Assembly (NCBI GenBank): GCA_023653785.1
Contig: JAMKCH010056627.1
Span: 29,696 to 93,695, forward strand
Source of the DNA: Ophioderma brevispina
Lineage: Eukaryota > Echinodermata > Ophiuroidea > Amphilepidida > Ophiodermatidae
Direction of reading: 5' to 3'
Length of the DNA stretch: 64,000 bases
Positions 1 to 11,735 of the stretch are shown one piece after another (position 1 is the first letter of the stretch; each line of letters opens with the position of its first letter). A program made the translations under genes and the position numbers. Below the pieces are notes generated by a model. That model was not told the DNA's origin. It saw nothing but the letters and a program-made list of their open reading frames with translations, and did not search any database.

Positions 1-247
1 ACATAGTGTATATATTTTGACCCATGCATTACAAGTTTTTGATTAAAAAGAAGCACCTCGAACCTTTAAATTGTCATGGTAAATACTATGAAAGTGATTA
101 AAGTTACATTACAATACTTAAATTTCAACATCTTTTTATCTACTTCATGCAACTAGAATCAAAGGGCAGATAGAATCACTGTACAAATTTACCAGGCAGG
201 ACCAACTGACCACCATTTTTGGGGGTTGGGGGGGGGGGGGGGAGGTG
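1..247. other. No gene seen; G-run
   Basis: AT-rich sequence without a recognisable coding segment. A run of G with a few interruptions lies at about 221-241, just left of a repeat fragment. Confidence 0.5.
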
Positions 248-366
248 AGGGGCAGACACGACCTGCTCGATTTGGTCTTTGGGGATTTCCCAAACGGTAA
301 TTTGAACTAGCTACAATGCATATATTAATGGGCAGTCTCATTCCCAGTGACATTACAAAATGACAT
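248..366 (+). repeat. Left-end fragment of the 30.7-kb hAT-like repeat family
   Basis: The segment around CTGCTCGATTTGG, followed by a GGGGATTTC tract and CCCAGTGACATTA, matches the left third of the intact copy at 30710-31137. The rest of that element is absent, so this is a truncated copy. Confidence 0.65.
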
Positions 367-521
367 ACTATTCAAATGATAAGGAAAAAAAGCCAACCAA
401 TAAGGACCAAATTGGATATTTTATCATTACTGTCCATACTGACCCTCACTACAACACATAATTTAATGGCGATTCATATCCTTGAATACTGCCATTTGAA
501 AAGTACTTACGAGAATTGTAC

Positions 522-1105
522 CCGGGGGGACCACTCGTATTAAAAGGTGGATGTGATGCGTGAAACAAGAAAACGCGTAAAGTGGTATGTTTTTTGTAAC
601 AGTGGCGTAACAGGCGGGGGCGGGGGGCAGGTTGCCCCCTCTGACGACTTTGGCGGGGAAAAAATTGCAAAAATCATGCTAAATCAGCCATTTGTCAGCA
701 AGCCTTCTGACACGGAAATTTGGACCTTTTGACCCCTGCCCCTAAGAGGGAATTTCCCACGACCTGGGAATTTGCCCCCTCAGAGCATGCAGGCCCGTTA
801 CGCCACTGTTCGTAACCCTGAAATTGTGATGTACGCGAGATCAAAATCATCAAAAATATTGTAATTTGGAAGTAAAGCAACATGAGCAAAGCCAGATAAT
901 AAGGGTATATTTTCAACACAATGCATTGCTTACTTGTTCAGGGTAGCAAAACTGACATAAGACTTGTTTATGGTAGCAAAAGCAGACAAAAATGCTTGTT
1001 TAGGGCATGTTTTTTAGTCGGTGGAAATACTTGTTTAGGGTGCATTTCGGAAGTCCATGTTTACGCATCCACCTTTGAATACAACTCTCCCCCCCCCCCC
1101 CCCGG
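522..1105. mobile_element. Non-autonomous TIR DNA transposon with perfect 8-bp target duplication
   Basis: The ends are inverted. The left end is CCGGGGGG followed by a segment containing AAAGGTGGATG, and the right end reads the same on the other strand (CATCCACCTTT, then a long C-run and CCGG). AATTGTAC occurs directly outside both ends (514-521 and 1106-1113), a perfect 8-bp duplication. The terminal G/C tract is short on the left and long on the right. A partial second copy lies at about 51780-51960. A younger MITE is inserted at 601-808. No transposase is encoded, and short open frames here are incidental. Confidence 0.8.
601..808. mobile_element. hAT-type MITE nested in the 522-1105 element
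   Basis: The left end AGTGGCGTAAC mirrors the right end GTTACGCCACTG. The flanks TTTGTAAC (593-600) and TTCGTAAC (809-816) match at 7 of 8 positions, as expected for an aged 8-bp hAT duplication. The same family is inserted in the LINE at 17038-17267. Confidence 0.75.
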
Positions 1106-1113
1106 AATTGTAC

Positions 1114-2663
1114 AGACTTGCCCTGCCTTATTCCTGCAAATTTTAAATATTTTGATTCTTTCGAGGGAACAAACATTCACAAGATATAACAATAATAAAA
1201 AAATACCTTTTCTTTCTCCCCTCCTACAAACAGATAAATGTAGACAATATTCAGCTCTTATTTTCTCTCTTATTTCTGGTGGTAGTTGCTGCTTCAGCTT
1301 TCTATACTACTAATTCAGTATGACTAAGACATACCCTAACATGATGATCTTAGACATAGTTTTAGCTAGTTTTTGAAAAAGAAAGTTTTACTACCGAACT
1401 TATCCCAAAATTAGTGCTGGCGAATAAGCAACCTGCCCTGGTAGATAATATCAGGGGCAGAAATTAATGTCTATGTGGAGGATTTATGGAGATCTATTAT
1501 GCCCGCCCAAATGTTAATTGTTGAAACAACATCTCTTGCGCAAGTTCATTTCCATGATTTCACAATCGTCAAATTGAATTTCATATTGCACATACCCTGG
1601 GATATGCTGGACGAAATGGTTTCAGTGCGGTTCCGTTGATTACCATACAATGCATGGCCATGGTCGATGAATAAGCCGGCCGCACTGCGCGTGCACCTGT
1701 ATGGCACATTTTTATACCGGCCGGTACGGTGTCACGCTTTTTCTGATAAGAAAGTATTCGACCCAAGTCGTGCGGAACAAAAATCATGATTTTACTGATC
1801 AGCTTATTCCTAATATTAAAGTTGGGATGCTTTTTGCTTTTTATTGTTTTTCCAAAATGGACTGCCATTGCATTAACATTCAATGAGGAATTCATGGTGG
1901 AATTCATATAAAACATGAGCGTAACCTTTTCAAGCTGAAAATGGGCCGCTCTTTCATCCCGCCCTCCCACGCGTTTATATTATAATTCAATTTGAGGCAC
2001 ATGCAGAAAATTAACTCTTTCCCCTCTTCACATGGAAGAGCACATGAAATTTTGTTCTCGTGATTTTTTATCATGTGAAAACTGTAAAATCCCCTCCGGG
2101 GCTGCTTGGCCTCATGCCACGCTTGCCATAACATCCAGGGTATCACAAACAGCACAACCATGGTAATTACCCGCGGAAAGCAGCTCTCCTTTTGGCTGCA
2201 TTCCAATATCATCAAAACAACCAAATAACACTTCCTATCGCTATAAAGAATATAATCTTGTGCCATTTGTGGTATACCTTAAATATTGTCCATTTAAGTA
2301 AAACGAACTTGAAATACATTTTAGATTTCCAAATTCAAAGTGAATGCAATAAATGAAAAGAAAAGAACTATGTGAAATTGGTCTCGGGATGTTTGATGTA
2401 TACACAAGTTCAGTGTTGACACAAAAATGTACAAAATATACAGGACTTGGAGCCAGCCTACGGTTCTTGTTTTGTTTGGATAATAATACATGTACCATAT
2501 ACAACGGGTTATTTTGTACGTATTCAAATTAAATGACTGCCTGAAATAAACCCCTGGGTTTTAGTTGAACGCAACTGAAGTAATCTAAAAATAAGCAACG
2601 AATACCCCCAGTAACGCAGGTGATATGACGTGATAATGCAAATATATGTCGTTTCACGTGTAT
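1114..2663. other. Unannotated AT-rich interval
   Basis: No domain or exon is recognisable on either strand. A locally GC-rich patch with GGCCGG palindromes lies near 1675-1725. If the gene starting at 3433 continues leftwards, this is part of its first intron. Confidence 0.4.
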
Positions 2664-2694
2664 CCTTGCTGTTTACAAGTTGTAAACAGCAAGG
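2664..2694. promoter_or_regulatory. Perfect 31-bp palindrome with two forkhead-like half sites
   Basis: Arms of 15 bp (CCTTGCTGTTTACAA and its exact complement) are separated by one base. TGTTTAC and GTAAACA match the forkhead (FOX) core. It lies about 240 bp beyond the splice donor of the ZNF395-like exon, so it would be intronic. A regulatory role is inference only. Confidence 0.45.
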
Positions 2695-2930
2695 CTACCT
2701 ACACAACAAAATTCAGATGGTCATGGTGTTCATATCATACCGGGATATTATGCCGTGGTATCATCGGGGAATGGAGATACTTCAATACATGCATGAATAC
2801 ACCTAGTTAGGCCTATTACACCCAAATCACATTAGAGTCAAATAGTTAGCATATTATTTACACAAATTTCAGCTACTTACAAAACACTAAATCAGTGAGT
2901 TTGTGAATAGGGTCTATAATTTCAACTTAC

Positions 2931-3433
2931 CTTGGTACATCGATACAGTTTGTATTAAGGGCTTTCCTCTTCACATCAGAACATGTTGTGTAAGTTGTTT
3001 TTTGCTGCTCTCCCGCATTGATCATTCTGCATTTGCGTCCCTCTAACAGCCTTACTTCGTCCAGTTTCCTATGAACCAAAGTCTCCGATTCATCGTTCAG
3101 CTTAATGAAAACTTCGTTGGTTTGTTTCTTATGTTTTTGCACGTGTCCGCTAACTTCACGCCCGTTGTGAGTGATGAAAACTTTCTGGTTGAACTTCAAA
3201 TGAACAGCAGTGATGTTTTGAAAACCGGGGCCGACTATCTGATGAGCCATATAGTCCTTGCAATAACCATCATCAAAAATCACAATGTGAGATAAATCAA
3301 CTTTTGATTTTACAAGTTTGTTTGAAACCATGGTTCGGACTACACCAGGATAGTAAATGCCATCCTGCCACGGGGCGCACACCTTGGTGCCCACGAAAGA
3401 GCGTTTCACTGGTCGTTTTGCACACACATTCAT
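2931..3433 (-). CDS. First coding exon of a ZNF395/ZNF704/SLC2A4RG-like (GLUT4 enhancer factor) DNA-binding protein
   Basis: The family consists of nuclear C2H2 zinc-finger transcription factors (HDBP/GLUT4 enhancer factor). This exon encodes the N-terminal part: a basic opening with KRSFVGTKVCAP (family form KRS-hydrophobic-G-R-V), a G-YY-GVV segment, a VGPGF linker, then FNQKVFITHNGREVSGHV, which corresponds to the GQKVYVWYGGQECTGLV region of ZNF395. It ends in NCIDVP, matching the family's NIDVPKRK. A consensus donor (GTAAGT on the minus strand) lies directly after position 2931. The frame is open to a Met at 3487. I prefer the Met at 3433 because it leaves about nine residues before KRS, as in relatives. 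The zinc finger and C-terminal basic region are not in the window. Exon identity is fairly sure; the exact paralogue is not. Confidence 0.75.
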
Positions 3434-3487
3434 CGCGATAATTTTTAATTTCAGGCCTCGAAAATGATCAAGATCAAGAAATGTCAA

Positions 3488-5278
3488 GTAAAGAAAACCC
3501 GTGGTCTTTTGAAAATTGTGAAGTTAAAAATCACAAATCGACCGTCCACAATAATAATGTCCAATCTGTATTGCTGTATAAGTTAGCATTGGTAACAATC
3601 TACACGCACATGCCTTCACTCCCTCGGCACTCGCAGGCTTGTTGTTTTGGTTTTCAATGTAGGAGGAGCTAACCCGGCTTTCTATAACCGCGCGGTTAGA
3701 AACACTTATGATTGGTTTAGAGAGAAAACGCCCACAATTTGATTGGTTTACTGCTTTCCCAGTCTTATGATTGACAGAGTTATTAAATACAATCTGCAGC
3801 TTCCCGGTATCACGTGGTAAACGCCGGTACTGTTGTTTACATGTGGCCGCGGCACATATTGTATTCAAGTAATGCAAATTTAGAAGCCAGGGTAGTATTT
3901 CTTACATTTTCAGAGAATCCGTAGTAGTAAATCCGACTTACAAAAATCACAGGTTCAAGATATATAAATGAGAAAGTCATCAGGGCTTCAAAATAGGGAC
4001 GATGTAATTATGTACACAAAGTGTCAGCCGGTCCACTTGCTATTTTACACAAGATTTCAAGGCCATCATTGCGAAGCCACAGATTAAAGCATGGTGATTG
4101 GTCAACAGAGCCACACCCCCAAGGGCAAGTCATCGCCCGATGTAGTGGGCTGTTCTCATAAATGTCGTTGCATCACAAGTGCCTTTTGAATTTGTTGCAC
4201 GGAATAATAATGGCTTCCCCACTAAAAACGGGAAGAAATCCATGCCAGTTGACGCAATTATTATTGAAAAATGGCATCCAATATTTATTGCAATACGGTA
4301 CGAATTTGTGTCTCAACATTTTGTTTTTATGTTCAAAACAGAGGGAGGGTCAAATATGGAAACACCGGCAGTAAACAAAGCTTTAAATGACGAGTTTGGG
4401 ATTTTGCCAAGTTTTCGCCGGCTTCGTAAAAGAACATGAGCTGAGCTCGAGTATAGCATCGAGGCCCCTTTCGGGGGCATTGATCTTGCACACGTATTTT
4501 TTCATGAAAAGGGAGGATGTATGTACAAATTATTCACGTCACCTCATAAAATTATGAAAACATTTCCAGGAAAGCGTTTCAGCGATTCATTTATGACGGA
4601 GTCGTTTGTAAAACTATACTCCTGGGTTATAGTGTTTGTCAACAATTAAAATATCAAGTATGTCTAGCACTGGATTACGTGAGTTAGGGCCCCCCTATGG
4701 TGGCGGTAGGGGGTCACAGTGATTTTTGTTTTATAGCCATGACATTGTAAACTCCCCACATTATGTTAAAGGGACATTGGGGGATGTCGGCGAATTCCAT
4801 GTCACTACACCCAGGACTACACCCTCAATTTAGATTTCCATTTATGCGTGTTTGTAAATTACCACAGACATAAATAAGCCAAAATAGAAGTAAATTGTGT
4901 TAAAATAAGACCCAAGATAAAGGCCGCTTTTTAAAAACTCTTTAAAAAACCGCCTTCTTTCCCGTACATTCTGACACTCCAGGATTAGAATGCTGGAATA
5001 ATAAAGCTATGTGTTTAAACACTTCAAAAGTGAGGTTTTCTTTTTGGTTTTCTTTCTTTTTCTTTATTTTTTTAAGATATAGTTTGCAAGTAATTTCACA
5101 ATTTCGGCCAGTTTTTTGTTTTGTTTTAGTTTGCTTTTTTGCTTCAGTTGTTTGTTTTGTGTTTGTTGGAAGTTTCCCTTTTCCTCTATCTTTTCCCTAT
5201 GCAGTACTTCCTTTGTCATATACCTCTGGATAACGGTAAACGTCATCATTAGATGTTCTTCAATCAGTCAAGTACGAA
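3488..5278. other. Upstream flank of the ZNF395-like gene; no gene recognised
   Basis: This contains the presumed promoter side of the minus-strand gene, with small CpG-bearing patches near 3685-3700 and 3845-3855 and no clear TATA box. Open frames at 4162-4439 show no recognisable domain. T-rich low-complexity sequence lies at 5040-5190. Confidence 0.35.
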
Positions 5279-5633
5279 TTAAAGACACTATCAGTGATTT
5301 GAAAAATATTTGAAATTTGCAGGAATAGCTTCAAAGTGAAGGATAAGTCTGTAGAATTTTCATAAGTTACCTTTTCCAGCTGTAGAATTGACAGAAAAGG
5401 AAGAATACGGCAGTGTTCCAAGATACGATTCTCCATTCAATTACGTGTTGTAGTAAGTGTCTGTTCGGACAGTAATGACTAAAATCTCCGATTCTGTCCT
5501 TATTAGGTTGCTTCTGGTCTTATCATTTGCAGGGTATGTTAGGCTACCTGTACTTGTTACATACATGCAAAAATCTGATTTTTGATAATTTTTTCGATTT
5601 GCTGATTTAGCAAATCACTGATAGTGTCTTTAA
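5279..5633. mobile_element. TTAA-flanked MITE, family A copy 1 (355 bp)
   Basis: Both ends read TTAAAGACACTATCAGTG inward, with TTAA outermost, as in piggyBac- or Kolobok-type insertions. Nearly the same length (354 bp) is found at 57200-57553, with a diverged copy near 11425-11735 and a split copy at 40417-40970. There is no coding potential. Confidence 0.85.
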
Positions 5634-5693
5634 GGGAAATATTCATCATTAGAATATCGTCTCATGTCAATCGAATGACTTGACCAATTTCAG

Positions 5694-5760
5694 TTAAAGG
5701 CTGACTCAGAGATTTCTCGGGGAGGGCGTCCTCAATTTTCAAACAATTTTTTTTTTTTGC
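5694..5760. repeat. Single end of the TTAA element family seen at 14841-15477
   Basis: TTAAAGGCTGACTCAGAGAT followed by GGGCG and an A/T tract matches the right end of the element at 14841-15477. No opposite end was found, so it is a fragment or a long element with a lost end. Confidence 0.5.
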
Positions 5761-6974
5761 ATAGGCCTATACATAATGCTTGTCCATATAATAATCACTG
5801 TGTGAAATAACTAAGCTTAACTCGAACGAAAAATCCGATTCATCTCTAACTTTGGAATTTAGCATTTAGGTGAGTATCTTTAGTTCCAGTACTACCGTAT
5901 TTTTAATTACTACACCCTAACACAAAAAGTTCATGAAACTTGTTTCCTCATGACGCCCCGTGCAGAAGTGCCAAACTGTATTTTTTTAATCTTTATTGGG
6001 ATCTTTCATTTAATTCGAAAATTTTATTATCAGGCCACATAAAAAATATCAATTCTCGTATCGCCCCTCACTTTTTGGATTGATGTCAAACTTTTCTATG
6101 TCAATTTTCTTAAATTAATTATAGTCCAATCCTTAAATTTTAATGGATATATAGCCTAATTGTATTTTCAAGGTCACGTTCCATGGCCCGATCGCTAATA
6201 GCCCGTCCCCAGAGCCCCGATTTTTACCGAATAGTCAACATTTTGATATCAGAAGAAGCTACTCTTTTTTCTCATTTACCCTGTGAACTTAGAGCCAAAG
6301 GTGTTTGCTTTTGGAAGTTTGAGCGAAATGGGCCCCCCTTTGGCGACCAATATTAATTTTACAACAGTACTTATGGGGATTACAAAATCACGTTCGCGTT
6401 TTTAGCTCTCGCACCATCAAAACGGAATGAACTATCGAGCGAAACTTTACAGATGGGGTTTTGGAGTGAAGGCCAATCTATAAAGATGAAAACGTCTCTA
6501 TTCTTAAATCGGCCATCCCCCTTTAATGTAATCGACATGCAGTCACTTTATGTGATTTTAAGAAACCCTAGGGAGCCTATTCCGTAACCTTGTATTCCTC
6601 GTAAAAAGGGCCCACATGTTTTTTCTGTTTCTGCTGAAATTTGGTGGTACTTCGATGAAACACTCATATTTTTTATCTTAATATTTAGGTCATTTTAGTA
6701 AACCAAACGTCCTCCCTCCTCACTTTTCCGCAGCGGCCAATGCTATGCAATGATTTGAAACTAATGATTAATTTTAAGGGGGGGGATAAGTTATTATGAA
6801 ATTAATAGGTATAATCTTTCCCTCTCACTCTCTCTCTTTCCTTTCTTTTCCCTTCTCCTCTAAATGCTTTTCTCCCTTCCCGCCTCTCTCCCTCTCTTTT
6901 TCCTTTTAGAAGTAGAAAAGCCCATCCCTCATTGATCCCCTTCCCCCCTATTGTCTAGTTCTTTCATTTATTTC
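5761..6974. other. Unannotated interval
   Basis: No gene recognised. A pyrimidine-rich stretch (CTCTCT/CCTTTT) lies at about 6815-6905. Confidence 0.4.
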
Positions 6975-7300
6975 TTAAAGCGGCACTGGCAACCTTTTCA
7001 CAAAATAATGAATTTCTTCATTTGCTTCGAAAGAGTCACAGTCCGGTTATACAGGGTGAATGCCCTGGAATTAACTCCGGTGTGTGTTTTCTTGTGTTAA
7101 ACGCCATTTCCGTTGTCTGTTGAATTAATGACTCCGGAGTCATTAATTATAAAATCATTCTGTTTACCCATAAGCGAGCTGATTTGGGCTTAATAATTTC
7201 AGGTGAGGGCTAATGTATAAAGCTTTACAACCATGCAAAAATATCAATTTTGAAAAATCTTGAGGGCGCACTATTTTTCAAATGTGCCAGTGTCTTTTAA
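6975..7300. mobile_element. TTAA-flanked MITE, family B (326 bp)
   Basis: The left end TTAAAGCGGCACTGGCA and the complement of the right end (TTAAAAGACACTGGCACA) are inverted copies with TTAA at both limits. No coding potential. Confidence 0.6.
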
Positions 7301-8149
7301 ATTCAATTACTTTATATTTTCAATATAATTGGAGTCTTATATTGTAATATGCTGCATGTGCTCGGCTTCCAGGGCCTGCGTATATTTCCATGACTGTACT
7401 GCCGAGGGATTTCTGGAAGTGACAGATGAGTGTCTCTGAGCTTATTCTCAGCCAATGCACTTATAATACCCAGATTTATCATTTTAGAAATGTATGAACC
7501 CGTGTCAATATTTATATTCAATTGTCTATGGGCATGCTAAAAAGTCTTTGCTTAAAGGCATAACAAGAGAGTTTCGGTTATCCATATTGGATGATTATTT
7601 TGAAGTTCTTACTTTGTACTTGGCTAGAGAAATACTTTAACAGTGAAAACAGAGGCAAAATAAATTCCTTTTATATGTTTCAATATAAAACATTATACAC
7701 TGTATAGCATTTGCTCCAATACAAAATAACATAATTTTATTTTAAGTTGAACTATTTTAGATGCGAATATGTTCGAAGATAAGCATTACTAAATTGGGGG
7801 TTTCAATTTTTTGGCATCTGAAATGTGAATTATCTTGTTCCACCTTTAAATTTGTGATCAACTAAAACATGACTATAGTAAAGGCATGTAACTCGTAAAC
7901 ATTGACAAACCAGAGAGAAGTCAATGACCGCTATACGTGAGTATCACGAGCTCCTGAGCTCAAAGGGTTGGGCATTGACCCACCAGTGATGAATTGGCAA
8001 ACGTTAAACATCACCCCCAGAATACATAGAGTGTTTTCATTTCACAGGGGTTTTTGTGAAATGTGGCCTTGGAGATGATCAATAGATGCATACATGCAAT
8101 AACATGCAAACAAAATTTGAGCAAAAAGGACAAAAGAAGGAGGGAAAAC
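7301..8149. other. Unannotated AT-rich interval
   Basis: No exon, RNA gene or element boundary recognised on either strand. Confidence 0.35.
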
Positions 8150-8545
8150 GTTGAGAAAAAGAGATTTGAAACGGGATACACTTTGTTTCATATTTTCATA
8201 TACACTACATAATTTTCAGAGATGGTAATGTGTACTACTTTTTAATTAAGTAATTAATAATTAAACTATAATACAAAAAGTAGAAATCAATTAATGAGTT
8301 TTTTATCTCTTTATTTAAAATAAAAAGTAAAAATAAGATACAAAATTACTGTCAAAACTCTAGTTTGGTAATATTAATAAGGTATAAACAGTGTTAGTTT
8401 AGATTGCATTTTGGTCGCGTGATTTATTTAAATGACGTAACGACGTTATTTATCACATTTTATAGAAAGTAAAAAATTTCTTCATAGATCCTATCCTCAC
8501 ATTAAAATCCAGTAAGTACCTAAGCACGTATAATATTACGTAGAT
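8150..8545 (+). repeat. Dispersed repeat, copy 1 (pair with 43500-43985)
   Basis: Segments such as GACGTTATTTA, ATACAAAAAG, TTTTATAG and the preceding ACACTTT region occur in the same order at 43500-43985. This copy lacks the tRNA-like insert present in the second copy. Family unknown. Confidence 0.55.
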
Positions 8546-8620
8546 TCACCAAAACGAAACGAATCTAACAAATGAAACGAATCAAAGTTGATACTTTTTC
8601 AAAAGTTGTTCACCCGTTTC

Positions 8621-8656
8621 GTTGATTATCACTTTTCGCCAAAAGTGATAATCAAC
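8621..8656. repeat. Perfect 16-bp-arm hairpin
   Basis: GTTGATTATCACTTTT and its exact complement are separated by CGCC. The same hairpin in degenerate form recurs in the tandem units at 9250-9990, so this is probably the best preserved member of that array. Confidence 0.8.
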
Positions 8657-8659
8657 CAA

Positions 8660-9990
8660 CCCGTCGGAATGAAGTGCTCCACGGTGATTTTCTTATAAAT
8701 TAATGAATAATTTTGATTGGAATTATGCACATATTGTCACAGAGGATATTAATTATAAGAAACTACTGTTAGAACTTTGTTTCTTTACAACAATCTCGGA
8801 CTTGCTCAACAGCTTCAACCCACCCCGGGGTGGGGAATGTTGAGGGGTTTATCACAATGCATGGTTATTGTAAGTGCCCGATTTTCATGTTCTTTTTTCA
8901 GTTCCAGTGACCCCCCCCCCCCCATTTATAGGACCATTTCAGTTCCAGGACCCCTACTTTTCATTTCCCAAAGTCCATTCTATACATCTTCTTCAAACAT
9001 CGAATTGTGGGTCCGCAGCAAGCTTAGTTTTCTGAAATTTTGGAAAACCCTTAGCTCCGAGACCCATTTTTTTGGTATACGTTTCATAAGAAGTCCCATT
9101 GATGGCAATGATGTATTACAACCATGATTCCGTCATGCGCTGTAGACTTGTGCCGTAGTGCTTGACGGAATGAATGCAATACCTCTTTCATCAATGGGCA
9201 ACCTTCTATATGACGCTACCCCTTTTTGGCCTCAAATCAGCTCGCTCAATTTGTGAAATCAGGGCGGCACTACCCCCAAAAAAGTTGAGAATCCCCTGCC
9301 GAAGCACTGCCCCTGCTGGGTATCAATGCCAACTTTAAAATGGGTATCTAATGCCGCCGTGACATCTGCAATAATTCGCAAATCGAAATGAATTTTCTAA
9401 TTTATGCAGAAATGCCGTGACAAATTTGTTTCTTAATCAACAATCCAGGCTCATTGCACCGATGGGAGTGAGTGACAAACTTTGGAATTGGTATCGAAGA
9501 TGTGCCTGTGACTATCGCATAATTTCCATTAAAAAAATTTCAAATTCATTCAGAAATAACCTTTAGAACTTTGTTTCGTTAATTATCACTTTTGGAAAAA
9601 AGTGATAATCAACATCCGGGCTCAATGCAGCTGGTGGGAGTGAGTGACACTTTGAAAATTAGTATCAAAACATCCCCTATGATTATCTGCATAATTTAAC
9701 CATCGAATAACTTTCAAATTCCTTCAGAAATACCGGAGAACTTCGTTTCTTTGAATATCACTTTTGGCAAAAAGTGATAAACATCGAAACCTGACTCACT
9801 GCACCTGCATGCTGGGAATGAATGACAACTTTGAAATGTGTAATCAAAAGATGCGTGTTAACTATCTACATAATTGCCATTCAAAATAAATTTCATTATT
9901 CATTTAAATAGCCATGGGAACTTTGTTTCGTTGATTATCACTTTTGATAAAAAAGTTTATCAACGGAACGGGCCTCACTGGTGGTCAACT
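8660..9990 (+). repeat. Diverged tandem array (about 150-185-bp units) with a hairpin per unit
   Basis: Repeated blocks run GAACTTTGTTTCGTT, then ATTATCACTTTT-loop-AAAAGTGATAAT, then a CTCA-TGCA segment, GGGAGTGAGTGACA, AACTTTGAAA, and CAGAAAT before the next unit. Hairpins lie at about 9582-9609, 9756-9779 and 9931-9964. Intervals between the CGTT marks are about 167 and 185 bp. The unit near 9428 has lost its hairpin. A non-matching segment with a C-run (about 8850-9250) interrupts the array. Confidence 0.7.
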
Positions 9991-10724
9991 TTGAAAAGTT
10001 CAATTTGATTTCGTTTCGTTTTCCATTTTCGTTTCGTTTCCGGTGAATATCAAGCAGAGAATATGATACGGTCAACGAATAACTAGTATAGTCCCATAAT
10101 TCGATGATCTGTCCCAACAGACATTGCAAAGAACAAGTTTGGCGGTTATAAGAACAATTTTGGCGTTATATACTGTGAAATCGTCCAATATATATTAAAG
10201 ATGTGAAGATGTAGAAATAATGGGGAAACGTTTGCACAAGGGTAAAACAAGAATTTTTAACTTAAATTTAAAAGATGTACATCATTTTGGGCCTACTTAG
10301 TTTGATTACCATTGCTCTATTGGTGTAGTACCATAGACACATGGACAAAGAGTTTCAGGGTCATGCTGCATGTCCCGGTTAACATTACAGATGGTCGATT
10401 GGTTTTTTAGCTTGTTGTATTTTCAATTGTTCACACTATTAAGTTAATTTTATGTAATATGATTCTTTTTTGACATTACATAGTTTTACGAACAAGTAGT
10501 GACCTCACATAGAGCCTGCATTAACCCCAGCACAAGTATTTTCGGTTCCTATACCAGTACGAACAATTTGACACCATTTTTATAACGAACGAAAATAAAT
10601 TACCCCTATTGGGAGCCTCAACAGGTTTTGCTCATAACTGTATCCGTTGTAATTGTTATTGTTTATTTGAATTGAAATGAAGTTTTAATATGCGTTTGTT
10701 TTTTTTTATATTTAATGTTAAATG
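9991..10724. other. Unannotated AT-rich interval
   Basis: No gene or clear repeat boundary recognised. Confidence 0.35.
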
Positions 10725-10797
10725 ACAAAGGTAATGACACGATATAAGACATTGTGTTGATTGCCGTTAAACTTTAATACTCACTCACTCACTCATA
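10725..10797 (+). repeat. SINE 3' tail ending in (ACTC)n
   Basis: AATGACACGATATA followed by CATTGTGTTGA, GCCGTTAAA and ACTCACTCACTC matches the 3' end of the SINE at 33054-33596. The tRNA-like head is missing. Confidence 0.65.
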
Positions 10798-11424
10798 ACT
10801 GTATTGTACCTGCAGATAGGACAAACTATACCTTTTTGAATCATTGAAGGTGACGAACACGTTTGGTAACTTTTAGACGCGTTTTCAACCTTTTCATATT
10901 TTGATCTCTGTAAAACTTACCCCCTTAAAAAGACATTGCACTACTTTGGATTGGTAAACGTTTGATTGAGGGTTTTTCTCAAGCCAAGTCTGGAGAAAAT
11001 AATTCTCTTTCAACATTTTTTGGGGGGGGGGGGGGTAAGGCAACTTTTGGTCTAATTGACTGGCCATTGCAGCTCAAAATGGGTGGTATATATAGGTTTT
11101 TTCCCAGTTAATTTCGCACTTTTGTAACTGATTTTTAATATAAAAGATTGATATTCATCGTGATCTGAATCGCTGAAAGGCAAACCATTAATTATTCTGT
11201 AACTGAATGTTTCACTTTTTGTTCCATTGTTACTTCACTTCTTGTTATTGATTTTATCATCGAATTGTTTCGTTTAATTCGGTCCTGCAATATCACAAAG
11301 CAATTGGGCGTTTTATTGAATTCTCAGTATCTTACATTTTTTCAGGACGAATTCCAATTGTTCTTTTTTTTTAATTAAAATCAATCACACAGGTGCGAAA
11401 TTTAAAAACATATCAGCAATTCCC

Positions 11425-11735
11425 AAAAGAGTCAAAATTAGAAATTTGCAGCACTAGCTTCTAATTGAAGGACAAGTCTAGAATTCTCATAAGTTATTTT
11501 TTGTAACTGAAAACTTACAGGCAAGGAAGAAAACCAGTGCTCAAAAATATGATCTTCATTCAATACGCGTTGTAATACGTTCCCGTACGGAGAGTAATGA
11601 CCTAAATGTATATTTTGTCCTTATTATGTTTGCTTTCGTTCTTAGCACTTGTAGGTATTTTAGGATACCCTACTTGTTACATAATTAAAAATCTGATTGT
11701 TTTTTTTATGATTTTGTGATGGTGAAGTCCTTTAA
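11425..11735. mobile_element. TTAA MITE family A, diverged copy
   Basis: Internal blocks (AAATTTGCAG, TCTAGAATTCTCATAAGTTA, CATTCAATACG, GACCTAAAT, TTTGTCCTTATTA) match the 5279-5633 copy in order. The right end still has TTTAA. The left inverted repeat is not clear. Confidence 0.65.

Noticed and set aside
9111..9960. Hairpin array as a CRISPR-like repeat-spacer array
   Set aside because: Whole units, not only short repeats, are similar to each other, and the genome is eukaryotic.
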